DNA from: UBA4744 sp963717135
Lineage (GTDB): Bacteria; Actinomycetota; Acidimicrobiia; Spongiisociales; UBA4744
Assembly (NCBI GenBank): GCA_963717135.1
Contig: CAVQVN010000003.1
Span: 124,001 to 188,000, forward strand
Reading direction: 5' to 3'
Length of the DNA stretch: 64,000 nt
Shown here piece by piece: positions 25,112 to 32,505 of this stretch (the stretch's first letter is position 1; each line of letters opens with the position of its first letter). A program made the translations under genes and the position numbers. Below the pieces are notes generated by a model that had not been told where the DNA came from, ran no database searches, and saw nothing but the letters and a program-made list of their open reading frames with translations.

Positions 25112-26056
25112 ATGCACAGGATCCTGGTAACCGGGGCATCGTCGTGGGTTGGCGGGCGATTGGTCCGCAGCCTCGAGTCCCGGGTGGATGTCGAAGTATT
25201 CGCGGTCGATGAAATCGAGCCAACCGTCGAGTTCAGGTCGGAATTCAACCTGTCGAGCCTGGATATTCTCGAGTTCGCCGAACACGTAATCGCCGTCCGG
25301 CCGACCACCGTCGTCCACCTCCAGACCCTCGATCGGTCCGTCCTATTCGGACCCGATCATGCGCAGTCGAGTGTGGTCCTGGGTGCCCAAGCTCTGTTCG
25401 GGGCGATCGCACGTCTCCCCGATGTGCAATCAGTGATCGTCAAATCCGACGCAGCCGTATACGGATCGGGACCCCGCAACCCATCGGTGGTTCGCGAGTC
25501 GACCGCACCTCCCGCTCGCCTCGTTCGTTATGAACGAAGCTTGCGTGACGTCGAGTTATCGGTTGCGCAGCTCGCCGACGAACACCCGCACATCACTTTT
25601 ACGGTATTGCGCTTCAATCCGGTCGTTGGGCCGACCATCGCCAACCCGATCAGCAACTACCTCCGACTGCCGGCCGTCCCGACCTTGCTGGGCAGCGACC
25701 CGCGACTCCAGTTCGTGCATGAGGACGACGCAGTCCGGGCCCTGGAACATGCAATCGATCATCCAACCGCCGGAACGTTCAACATCGGCAACGAGGGACA
25801 GCTCTACCTCAGTCGCATTCTTCGCCTGGGAAAGCGAATCAACCAACGGCTGCCCGCCCGCCAGTTTGAATATGCCATGCGGGTGCTTCGTCCCTTCGGT
25901 GCCTCGCTCCCTCGCCATCTTGTCAATCTCATCAGATACGGCCGGGTAACGGATACGCAGCTCATGAACGAGAGATTGGGCTTTGAGCCCACCTTGAATT
26001 GCCGCCGATTGGTGCTGGCCACCTACGATCGCCTGCCGGCCGATCTGCCTGCGTAG
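25112..26056 (+). CDS. NAD-dependent epimerase/dehydratase-like protein
   Basis: About 314 residues of the extended SDR fold. MHRILVTGASSWVGGRLVRS is the nucleotide-binding loop, and VLRFNPVVGPTIANP, LQFVHEDDAVRALEHAI and TFNIGNEGQLYLSRI match UDP-sugar epimerases. The expected YxxxK appears as YERSL, lacking the catalytic lysine, so the protein may have lost dehydrogenase chemistry or act as a binding protein. ATG 25112 is chosen because the fold begins immediately after it; the longer in-frame reading adds only basic, low-complexity residues. The acyltransferase gene follows 5 nt later. Confidence 0.82.
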   Translation: MHRILVTGASSWVGGRLVRSLESRVDVEVFAVDEIEPTVEFRSEFNLSSLDILEFAEHVIAVRPTTVVHLQTLDRSVLFGPDHAQSSVVLGAQALFGAIARLPDVQSVIVKSDAAVYGSGPRNPSVVRESTAPPARLVRYERSLRDVELSVAQLADEHPHITFTVLRFNPVVGPTIANPISNYLRLPAVPTLLGSDPRLQFVHEDDAVRALEHAIDHPTAGTFNIGNEGQLYLSRILRLGKRINQRLPARQFEYAMRVLRPFGASLPRHLVNLIRYGRVTDTQLMNERLGFEPTLNCRRLVLATYDRLPADLPA

Positions 26057-26061
26057 CTGCC

Positions 26062-27246
26062 ATGGAGGAAATCCTCAACCGCCTGAGCGTTCAAGAACTC
26101 CGGTCGCTGGCCCGGGCGCTGGACCTGCCGGGTAGGTCTTCGATGACGAAGGGTCAACTCGTTCAGGCGGTCGGCGCCGGCCTCAAGGCAGTCGAGCCCC
26201 CCGCGGACCAACGAGTCGAGCAATCCCGCCCGCCCGGCCTTCGGGGCGGAGAAGATCGCCGGAGAGCGACCAGCGACCGGCTCGGCTTGCTGGTCGACCA
26301 CACCAGCATCTGTACGTTTGCGACTATTGAAGGTTTTGCATGCGGGCTGCCCGTGGTTCGCGATCAAGACCGGTGCTCCCTTCACGGAGGTGCGGACAAT
26401 TCTGATCTGGCCATTCCGGCAGCCGGCGCCCTCGGCTTTCACACCTGGCCGGCCCTTTTTCGCCATCTCCAGATCGCCAGCTACGACATCGACGCCCTCG
26501 GGTTGGACCCAGTAGTGGCGGAAATCCTCTGGCATCTCGGCAATTTCCTGTATTTCGATTACTTCCGGGTAGAGACGCAAGGTTTGGAGCATGTGCCGAT
26601 GGAAGGAGCGGCGGTGCTGGCCGCCAATCACGGTGGAGCGGCCATCCCCTACGACGCCATGATGCTGCAATTGGCGGTCACCAACGAGGCCCCCCTCCCG
26701 CGCCGGGTACGGGTCATTGGTACCGAGATCTTCAACATGGTGCCTACCTACTCCCATCTCTACCGCAAGTCGGGGGCGGCCTATGCGGCCAAAGAAGATG
26801 CGATGTGGGTCCTGGAGAACGGCCATCTGCTTGGGGTATTCCCCGAAGGTGTGCAGGGATTCCAGAAACCAGGATCAGAGGCGTACCGGCTGCAACGCTT
26901 TGGCCGGGGCGGTTTCGTCAAGCTGGCCATGCGCAGCGGCGCCCCGATCGTCCCGGTTGCCATCCTCGGTTCTGAAGAAGTCCACCCGGCGTTGTTCACA
27001 TCAAAACGCCTGGCACAGCTGGTCCGCTTGGTGTTTCCACAACAACGTGTACGCGAAATGGCGGTGTGGCTCAATCCCATTCCCCTACCCGTCCGCTGGC
27101 AGGTCCGATTCCTCGAGCCGATAGAAGTGGGGCCGGCCGCCGATCGTCTGGACCGCCTCGCCGTTTTGGAGACGGCCGAGCACGTGAGAGGTGTCGTTCA
27201 GGATGCACTGGACACCATGCTCCGCGAGCGCACCAGCGTCTTCTAG
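26062..27246 (+). CDS. Rho_N/SAP-like N-terminal domain fused to a PlsC-type acyltransferase
   Basis: 394 residues. Residues 1-42 (EEILNRLSVQELRSLARALD, then SMTKGQLVQAV) resemble the Rho N-terminal/SAP helix-extended fold. A linker with a Cys-rich patch (CTFATIEGFACGLPVVRDQD, then CSLHGG) follows. From about residue 180 comes an acyltransferase domain: LAANHGGAAIPYDAMML in place of the NHxxxxD motif, as in the NHSGG-type lysophospholipid acyltransferases, GVFPEGVQGFQKPG as the substrate motif and APIVPVAILGSEEVHP. It probably acylates a glycerophospholipid at the membrane; the purpose of the N-terminal domain is unclear. It is 5 nt downstream of the epimerase gene. Confidence 0.82.
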   Translation: MEEILNRLSVQELRSLARALDLPGRSSMTKGQLVQAVGAGLKAVEPPADQRVEQSRPPGLRGGEDRRRATSDRLGLLVDHTSICTFATIEGFACGLPVVRDQDRCSLHGGADNSDLAIPAAGALGFHTWPALFRHLQIASYDIDALGLDPVVAEILWHLGNFLYFDYFRVETQGLEHVPMEGAAVLAANHGGAAIPYDAMMLQLAVTNEAPLPRRVRVIGTEIFNMVPTYSHLYRKSGAAYAAKEDAMWVLENGHLLGVFPEGVQGFQKPGSEAYRLQRFGRGGFVKLAMRSGAPIVPVAILGSEEVHPALFTSKRLAQLVRLVFPQQRVREMAVWLNPIPLPVRWQVRFLEPIEVGPAADRLDRLAVLETAEHVRGVVQDALDTMLRERTSVF

Positions 27247-27295
27247 TGGATTCCGGTTCGCATTGGGGGGACCCGATGAGGCAGAATCAACCGAC

Positions 27296-27484
27296 GTGTC
27301 AGTTGCAATAACCGACTGCCCTCATTGTGCGGCCCGCGACACCGTTTTTATCGAGAGCGGCGAGCACTTCTGCCCCTGGTGTCTCTACGCGTGGTCGGAT
27401 GCGGACGGGTTGATCCTCAGCAAGGATTCCGTGGCGGAGCAGGATTTCCTCACTGATCTCGCTCGAGCGTTCGAGCCCGACTGA
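27296..27484 (+). CDS. Small zinc-ribbon protein
   Basis: About 62 residues from a GTG at 27296: VSVAITDCPHCAARDTVFIE, then EHFCPWCLYAWSDADGL. Two CPxC knuckles spaced 18 residues apart form a zinc ribbon, the whole of the recognisable protein. The start is uncertain since no Shine-Dalgarno is visible and the frame is open upstream into the acyltransferase gene. Function unknown. Confidence 0.6.
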   Translation: MSVAITDCPHCAARDTVFIESGEHFCPWCLYAWSDADGLILSKDSVAEQDFLTDLARAFEPD

Positions 27485-27499
27485 ACCCCCCTCTCTCCC

Positions 27500-27549
27500 G
27501 TTCTTGCGTCAATCCGGTGCGCCACGCGTCGGTTTCTGACGCAAGAACA
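27500..27549. repeat. 51-nt palindromic repeat family, copy D (50 nt)
   Basis: CGTTCTTGCGTCA (27500-27512) and TGACGCAAGAACA (27537-27549). It lies between the zinc-ribbon gene and the XRE promoter. Confidence 0.9.
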
Positions 27550-27560
27550 GATGAACCTGC

Positions 27561-27594
27561 TTGCAATAGTTAGCACTCCGCAATATACTGCTAA
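27561..27594 (+). promoter_or_regulatory. Promoter and candidate autoregulatory operator of the XRE/HBHA module
   Basis: TTGCAA (27561-27566), a 17-nt spacer and TATACT (27584-27589) form a good sigma-70-type promoter. Transcription should start about 27596, at the GTG 27597, so the message is probably leaderless. Inverted arms TTAGCA (27570-27575) and TGCTAA (27589-27594) bracket the -10 and could be the operator of the XRE protein. Confidence 0.6.
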
Positions 27595-27596
27595 GG

Positions 27597-27971
27597 GTGG
27601 CAAAGCAAGAGACGGATACGGAGAAAAAGGGCGCCGATCTGGGCGCCTTCATACGGCAGCAGCGCGAGAGGGCCAACATCTCGTTACGCAAGTTGGCCGA
27701 CAAGGCAGGGATCTCAAATCCCTACCTCAGCCAGATTGAGCGGGGCCTTCGCAAGCCTTCAGCCGAGATACTCAAGTCGATTGCCCGGGGCCTATCCATC
27801 CAAGCCGAGTCGCTCTATTCGAGAGCCGGCCTGCTGGAAGAGGGCTTCAGTCCGCCCACCGTCGTCGAGGCGATCGAGGCGGACTCGCAACTGAATCAAC
27901 GCCAGAAACAAGTGCTCCTGGATATCTTTCGGACCTTCGTCCAATCCGGGGCAAAGGAGGAAACAGAATGA
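27597..27971 (+). CDS. XRE-family HTH regulator upstream of an HBHA-like gene
   Basis: 124 residues. The HTH (about 17-72) reads GAFIRQQRERANISLRKLAD then SNPYLSQIERGLRKPSAEIL, a classical XRE/lambda-repressor type; the C-terminal helix may serve dimerisation. In mycobacteria an XRE gene (Rv0474) similarly precedes hbhA (Rv0475), which supports a dedicated regulator of the next gene. The TGA overlaps the ATG of that gene (27968-27971). The GTG start lies at the predicted transcript start. Confidence 0.87.
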   Translation: MAKQETDTEKKGADLGAFIRQQRERANISLRKLADKAGISNPYLSQIERGLRKPSAEILKSIARGLSIQAESLYSRAGLLEEGFSPPTVVEAIEADSQLNQRQKQVLLDIFRTFVQSGAKEETE

Positions 27972-28468
27972 TTGCAGATACGAGCAAAAAGGTGCTCTTC
28001 GCAGCCGTGGGTGCTCCCGTCGTGGCGGCTCGCAAGCTGTCGGAGCGGGTCACCGAGATGAGCGGCAAGCTCTCCGAGGACCTCTCGAAGGAGTACGACC
28101 TCTGGGCCAAGGAAGGCGAGAAGGTCGTCACCAAGGTCACCGACCGCAAGGCCGTCGAGGAATTCGTCGAGGACCTGGGCGCCAAAATGGATTTCGACCA
28201 GATCCAGGAGCAGGTTGGGAAACTGCGCGAGCAGCTCGACGACATGCTGAGCAACTGGCGGTCTTCGTTCCGTCCGGCCACTGAGAAGGTCGAGCCGGTG
28301 AAGGCTGCTGCTACACCGGCCGCCAAGCCGGCTGCCGCGAAGACGACCACCGCAGCCAAGAAGCCGGCTGCCGCGAAGACGACCACCGCAGCCAGAAAAC
28401 CCGCTGCCAAAAAAGCCACCACCGCAGCCAAGAAGCCGGCCGCACCGAAGGCCTCCACCACCACCTGA
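27968..28468 (+). CDS. HBHA-like coiled-coil protein with Lys/Ala-rich tail
   Basis: 166 residues. The N-terminal 110 residues are amphipathic helix (VVAARKLSERVTEMSGKLSE, then DFDQIQEQVGKLREQLDDML). The C-terminal 55 are repeats of the type KPAAAKTTTAA, as in mycobacterial heparin-binding hemagglutinin and histone H1-like tails. HBHA binds sulfated glycans and also lipid inclusions; phasin-like and DNA-binding roles are alternatives. No signal peptide is seen, which also holds for HBHA. Coupled to the XRE gene by ATGA overlap; a bidirectional terminator follows. Confidence 0.75.
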   Translation: MIADTSKKVLFAAVGAPVVAARKLSERVTEMSGKLSEDLSKEYDLWAKEGEKVVTKVTDRKAVEEFVEDLGAKMDFDQIQEQVGKLREQLDDMLSNWRSSFRPATEKVEPVKAAATPAAKPAAAKTTTAAKKPAAAKTTTAARKPAAKKATTAAKKPAAPKASTTT

Positions 28469-28493
28469 GCGGCCGGATCACTCGAGGCAACGA

Positions 28494-28521
28494 CGAAGGG
28501 GGCCCGTACGGGCCCCCTTCG
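28494..28521. terminator. Bidirectional terminator
   Basis: CGAAGGGGGCCCGT and its exact inverse form a 28-nt perfect palindrome between the convergent HBHA-like and DUF4332 genes. Confidence 0.8.
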
Positions 28522-28530
28522 CTGAGTGTC

Positions 28531-28935
28531 TCAATAGGAGATGATCGGGTCGAGCTGCCCGGCGTGAGCAACCCAACGTTCCACCATCCCCTCGGTAGGG
28601 AGTCGCTGAACGAGCCTTTGAGATTCGTTTAGCTGGATCATCTTCTTAGCGAGCGAGACGTGGTTCCGTCTCCGCAACTCCTTGATCGTATCCACCCCGG
28701 CCGCCTCGAGAAGCTCCGAGTATTCCGACCCGATCCCTTTCACCCGCATCAGATCGGCTCGGTTGACCCACACAAGAATCTGCTTTTCGTCGAGTCCCGT
28801 AGAATCGGCAAGTTCCTTCCGCCCCCGTCTCGAGGCGGCTCGCTTGAGGAGAGCCTCAGTGGTGCGCACTCTCGATTTGCGGAACCTGGTTGCAGACTTG
28901 GGATCCAATCCTGCAATCGCGTCGATCGTGGCCAT
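28531..28935 (-). CDS. DUF4332-like helix-hairpin-helix protein
   Basis: 134 residues. Two helix-hairpin-helix-like units are visible: IDAIAGLDPKSATRFRKSRV with the following LLKRAASRRGRKELADSTGL, and LMRVKGIGSEYSELLEAAGV. This is the pattern of DUF4332 proteins, thought to bind DNA or to act as structural HhH modules. No catalytic motif is seen. It is a single gene with a shared terminator at its 3' end and a repeat-rich region upstream. Confidence 0.75.
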   Translation of the reverse strand: MATIDAIAGLDPKSATRFRKSRVRTTEALLKRAASRRGRKELADSTGLDEKQILVWVNRADLMRVKGIGSEYSELLEAAGVDTIKELRRRNHVSLAKKMIQLNESQRLVQRLPTEGMVERWVAHAGQLDPIISY

Positions 28936-29257
28936 CCCACTCCCTTCCCTGTCTATAACTTACCCCGCCAAGCGGCCGACCCATCGGTCAGCCTAGCGAG
29001 CAAGCATGTCGCCCGGCTTGGGAAGCAGTCTCCCGCCTGCCGAGGGGGAACTTCGCCGCCGGTGGCGGCGAGCAGAGGGGTCAGGCGATGGCTAGACGAT
29101 CTCGCGGCAGGGCGTGACCCCCATCCCCCTCGCTTTGCTCGGGTACTTCCCCCTTCCAGGGGGAAGCCAATCCCATCCCCCTCGGTACGCTCGGGTACTT
29201 CCACCAAACCTGGAAAACCTGAAACCTGGAACCTGAAACCTGAACCCTGAAACCCGC
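28936..29257. repeat. Gene-free stretch with two repeat types
   Basis: No credible gene. Two copies of a segment CATCCCCCTCG-N5-CTCGGGTACTTCC are found near 29131-29157 and 29174-29201, each partly self-complementary. From 29206 to 29256 runs a degenerate heptamer array of AACCTGA/AACCTGG units, the inverse of the GGTTTCA arrays at 32385 and 42976. Confidence 0.7.
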
Positions 29258-29851
29258 CTACTGCTCGCGGGGCTGCAGGTCTCTTACGTCGTCGCTCGTA
29301 TCGACATCCCGGGGAGCCAGCTGCTCAAAGATGACCTCTTCCACCCACTCGGGATGGGCTTGCAACAGGTCCCGTCCTCCCTGGTCGCCTTCCAGGCTCA
29401 TCAGCCGCGACCATAGGGTCCGGGCGATGAGCACCGGGTGTCCGCGGACGTAACGGTATTTCGGCACAACGGCGAGGGCGTCGCAGGTTTTTCGGCGTTC
29501 GAGCAATGCCTCGACGACGGCCCGATCAATCCCCGGTTGATCACCCATAACGATCAAGGCCGCCTCGGTTGACGGGTCACGGCTCGCCACATCAAGACCG
29601 ACACGGAGAGACGACGCCATCCCTTCTTCCCATTCGGGGTTCTCCACAACGCCGGCGGCGCCCAGATCGACAGACTGCAGGACTTCTTCGAAGCGGTTTC
29701 CCAGGACCACCCACACGGAATCAACCGGCCACTCCAGAGTCTGCGCCACCACCGTGCCGAGAAGCGTCGGGCCTCCCCAGGGGAGCAGTTGCTTGGGTTT
29801 GCCGAGACGCCTCGAGGGTCCGGCGGCGAGGATGATGGCTGTGGTACTCAT
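29258..29851 (-). CDS. MobA/MocA-like molybdopterin nucleotidyltransferase
   Basis: 197 residues. AIILAAGPSRRLGKPKQLLP is the nucleotide-binding loop and Lys of the NTP-transferase-like family that includes MocA, MobA and CinA-like enzymes; VMGDQPGIDRAVVEALL is the Mg2+-binding GDxP segment, and RGHPVLIARTLWSRL the substrate loop. Paired with XdhC 19 nt upstream, a MocA-type CMP transfer to molybdopterin for a xanthine-dehydrogenase-family enzyme is the likely role. No molybdenum hydroxylase gene is present nearby. Confidence 0.85.
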   Translation of the reverse strand: MSTTAIILAAGPSRRLGKPKQLLPWGGPTLLGTVVAQTLEWPVDSVWVVLGNRFEEVLQSVDLGAAGVVENPEWEEGMASSLRVGLDVASRDPSTEAALIVMGDQPGIDRAVVEALLERRKTCDALAVVPKYRYVRGHPVLIARTLWSRLMSLEGDQGGRDLLQAHPEWVEEVIFEQLAPRDVDTSDDVRDLQPREQ

Positions 29852-29870
29852 GGTCGGAATGCTTGGGTGA

Positions 29871-30956
29871 CTATATGTCTCCCTGATCGTCCTTCCGCTG
29901 AGGATGGATCCGTCCCTGGGAACCCTTGAGAGACTCTCCTCCTCCGTTTCCGTACCGAACTCTGGTCATCTCCGCCAGGATCGATACCGCCACTTCGGCC
30001 GGGGTCTCGGCTCCGATGTCCAGCCCGATGGGGCCATGAATGCGCTCCAGGTTCTCTCCCGTGAAGCCGTCCCTTTCCAGCCTGGCCAGACGATCGGCGT
30101 GGGTACGCCGGCTTCCCATCACCCCGAGGTAGGAAATCGGCTCGGCCAGGGCGCGCCGGATCACCGGATCTTCCAGCCTCTGATTGTGGTTCAACACGAC
30201 GACGTAACTTCCATCCCAGGGCAGATCATCGAGCGCCTTATCCGGCCAAGAAACGATGACCTCACGAGCATCCGGGAACAGGTCGCGGCGAGCGAACGCG
30301 GGTCGGGGATCGATCACCGTGACCTCATAGCCGACTCGCGATCCGAGGCTGCAGAGCGGTTCGGCAAAAGGACCGGCGCCAAAGACAAGCAGCTTGGGCG
30401 ACGGAGCGATGACGTCAATGAACACGTCGATGTCCCCATAGCTGAGCGTCCGGCTGTGCTCGGCGGCCATGAGCCGCTTGGTGTCGGCCAGGACATCATC
30501 CGCGATGGAGGACGGAATGGCCCCGGCCACCACCCCTACCCGGGCATCGATCACGGCCTTCCAATCCCCACCGGAGATCGCCGTCAACTGGGCCCCCAAC
30601 TGCCCGCCGGCCGCCAATTGCTCGACGGCCGCCGTGATCTCACCGAAGTCGGCTGGTTCGATGAAGACCTGGATGGTCCCACCGCAGGCCAGACCCACCT
30701 CGAACGCGTCCTCGTCGGCAATCCCATAGGTAGTCAACCGTGCTTCACCCGATTTGAGCACCTCGAGAGCGTGGAGGGCCACATCGCTCTCGACGCAACC
30801 GCCGCTGACGGAACCGTCAAGCTCTTCCGTCGAGGACACCAGCAACCTCGACCCTTCCGGCCGGGGAGCCGATCCTTGCACCCTCACTACAGTCGCCAGG
30901 GCAACGTCCTTGCCTTCCCGCTTCCATTGCTTGAGTCGTTCGAGCTGCTCGGTCAT
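29871..30956 (-). CDS. XdhC/CoxI-family molybdenum cofactor maturation protein
   Basis: 361 residues. The N-terminal XdhC/CoxI domain has ATVVRVQGSAPRPEGSRLLV and LDGSVSGGCVESDVALHALE with its conserved Cys; the C-terminal Rossmann domain has LLVFGAGPFAEPLCSLGSRV, YVVVLNHNQRLEDPVIRRAL and YLGVMGSRRTHADRLARL. XdhC proteins bind molybdenum cofactor and help insert its sulfurated (or, in some clades, selenium-containing) form into molybdenum hydroxylases. It sits between an eRF1-like gene and a MocA-like gene, all on the minus strand with short gaps. Confidence 0.92.
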   Translation of the reverse strand: MTEQLERLKQWKREGKDVALATVVRVQGSAPRPEGSRLLVSSTEELDGSVSGGCVESDVALHALEVLKSGEARLTTYGIADEDAFEVGLACGGTIQVFIEPADFGEITAAVEQLAAGGQLGAQLTAISGGDWKAVIDARVGVVAGAIPSSIADDVLADTKRLMAAEHSRTLSYGDIDVFIDVIAPSPKLLVFGAGPFAEPLCSLGSRVGYEVTVIDPRPAFARRDLFPDAREVIVSWPDKALDDLPWDGSYVVVLNHNQRLEDPVIRRALAEPISYLGVMGSRRTHADRLARLERDGFTGENLERIHGPIGLDIGAETPAEVAVSILAEMTRVRYGNGGGESLKGSQGRIHPQRKDDQGDI

Positions 30957-30987
30957 GCCCCTACGTTATCGGACCTCTCGCCATCGG

Positions 30988-32124
30988 TCAGGACTTGACC
31001 TCCGGCAGCGGGAATCGCAAAACGGCACCGATGGCCTTCTGGTCGAGCGCCGACGAGATCGAAACCTGCAATACCTCCCCACTCTCGTCGATGGTTGCCT
31101 CAATGATCTCACCGACCACATCGTCAGTCGGGCGGGTACCCGATCCGCAGACCGGGCAGTTGGTGCCGTTACGGGAGAGCCAGCCGCACGACTCGCAGAC
31201 TGCACCCTGCTTGGAGAAGTTCCCGGACACGATCAACCTGTCGATCGCCCGGGCATTCACCGCCGCCAACACGTCGGTGATGCCCAGCACCGCCGGCCCG
31301 CCGGCCCCGGCGGTATCGAGGAGCTCCTGGACTCGACTCGCCTCGAGTGCGGCGACGGCAGCTTTCTCGAGTTCGACCACCTGTTCGCGAACGAGCGCCG
31401 GGGTCATGGTGTGCGTGTCGATCACGAACGATCCGGCGGTACGACTCTTCAGATAGGGGTGCAGCAGCTTGGATCCCTCATCGATTGCCTCCTGATGCCC
31501 GCCAAGAAACAGGAAATCGAAGCCCTCTTCTTGATGGAGACGGAAGATGAGATCGGCCGTTTCCTTGAAGTGCCGTTGCACGACCGCCTCGGCATGGCTG
31601 CGAACTCCCCGTTCCTCGTAGCCGGCAAAGCCCCCGTAATTGGCCTTTCGAACGGCTTCTTCGACGACGTCCGCCGCTTCCCGGAACTGGTCGCCGGTCT
31701 TGATGAACACGACCGAACGACGGGGCTCGAAGACCACCGCGGCCGATCGGAATTCCGTTTCGGCGGCTCGCAACGGTCGAAGATACGGTCGTTGTCCAAC
31801 CTGAGCGACATCCCAAACCGGTCGGTTGAGCGATACGTATTCGAACCAATCGGCACTATGACATGTGAAGACGGCGACGGCCGGAGCCGGATCGGCGTCG
31901 ATCCGATCGGCCATTCCCTGGACCGCTTTCACGTCGGCTCGCAGGGACATGGCCGCCTCGCGGCTCAGTTGACCGCTCTCTGCCATCTCCCGAATCGGTC
32001 GGAGAAGCTCCGTCAATTTGGCGCCCGTCGAAGTCCGTTCTCGCGGGGTACCAAGCCGATTCACATACAACGACAACACCGGGAAGACGGCGTTGTTGAA
32101 TTGCCGGATCCGGTCGACCTGCAT
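30988..32124 (-). CDS. Bacterial eRF1-like (baeRF/Vms1-type) protein with zinc ribbon
   Basis: About 378 residues. The middle part contains FDFLFLGGHQEAIDEGSKLL, a GGH-type loop in the position of eRF1 GGQ, as in the bacterial/archaeal release-factor-like (baeRF) families. The C-terminal third has a zinc ribbon, CESCGWLSRNGTNCPVCGSG, inside a ribosome-binding-like L7Ae-type domain. These proteins are proposed to hydrolyse peptidyl-tRNA on stalled ribosomes. ATG 32124 is used because GGAAGGAG lies 5 nt upstream; an upstream in-frame ATG adds 8 residues. XdhC follows by 31 nt. Confidence 0.8.
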   Translation of the reverse strand: MQVDRIRQFNNAVFPVLSLYVNRLGTPRERTSTGAKLTELLRPIREMAESGQLSREAAMSLRADVKAVQGMADRIDADPAPAVAVFTCHSADWFEYVSLNRPVWDVAQVGQRPYLRPLRAAETEFRSAAVVFEPRRSVVFIKTGDQFREAADVVEEAVRKANYGGFAGYEERGVRSHAEAVVQRHFKETADLIFRLHQEEGFDFLFLGGHQEAIDEGSKLLHPYLKSRTAGSFVIDTHTMTPALVREQVVELEKAAVAALEASRVQELLDTAGAGGPAVLGITDVLAAVNARAIDRLIVSGNFSKQGAVCESCGWLSRNGTNCPVCGSGTRPTDDVVGEIIEATIDESGEVLQVSISSALDQKAIGAVLRFPLPEVKS

Positions 32125-32482
32125 GAGTCTCCTTCCTCCGTCAGCCATAGGCAGCAGATGGTTCTACGCAGACAACGCATGAAGTCGCGCCCGATCGAAG
32201 GGGTCGCGACGGGGGGAGCGCAGGGCGGGAGGTTCTCAACCGAACCTCAGGCTTCGTACAGCACCTCACTCAACTTCGACACTACACGCGGTCTGTCACA
32301 GTTGGTAGGGCCAAATTGGGAGTCATCAGTCACGGGTCACCAGTTGCCGGTTGCCAGTCATCATGCATCAAGCACTGGGGGTGGGTTTCAGGTTTCAGGT
32401 TTCAGGTTTCAAGTTTCACGAGTTGCCAGTTACGAGGAACGAGAGACAAGGAACTGACGACTGATAACTGAAGACTGACAGC
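32125..32482. repeat. Gene-free stretch with degenerate heptamer arrays
   Basis: No gene is seen. From about 32322 the sequence is a mosaic of imperfect heptamers: CCAGTTGCCGGTTGCCAGT, then four GGTTTCA units at 32385-32417, then degenerate CTGATAACTGAAGACTGA-like units to 32480. The half next to the eRF1-like gene must hold its promoter, but no consensus was obvious. Confidence 0.65.
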
Positions 32483-32483
32483 T

Positions 32484-32505
32484 GCCGGAGGCTCACGCCT
32501 CCGGC
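32484..32505 (-). terminator. Hairpin over the M15 peptidase stop codon
   Basis: GCCGGAGGC (32484-32492), loop TCAC, GCCTCCGGC (32497-32505). The TGA stop of the M15 gene (32493-32495) lies in the apical loop. Confidence 0.7.
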
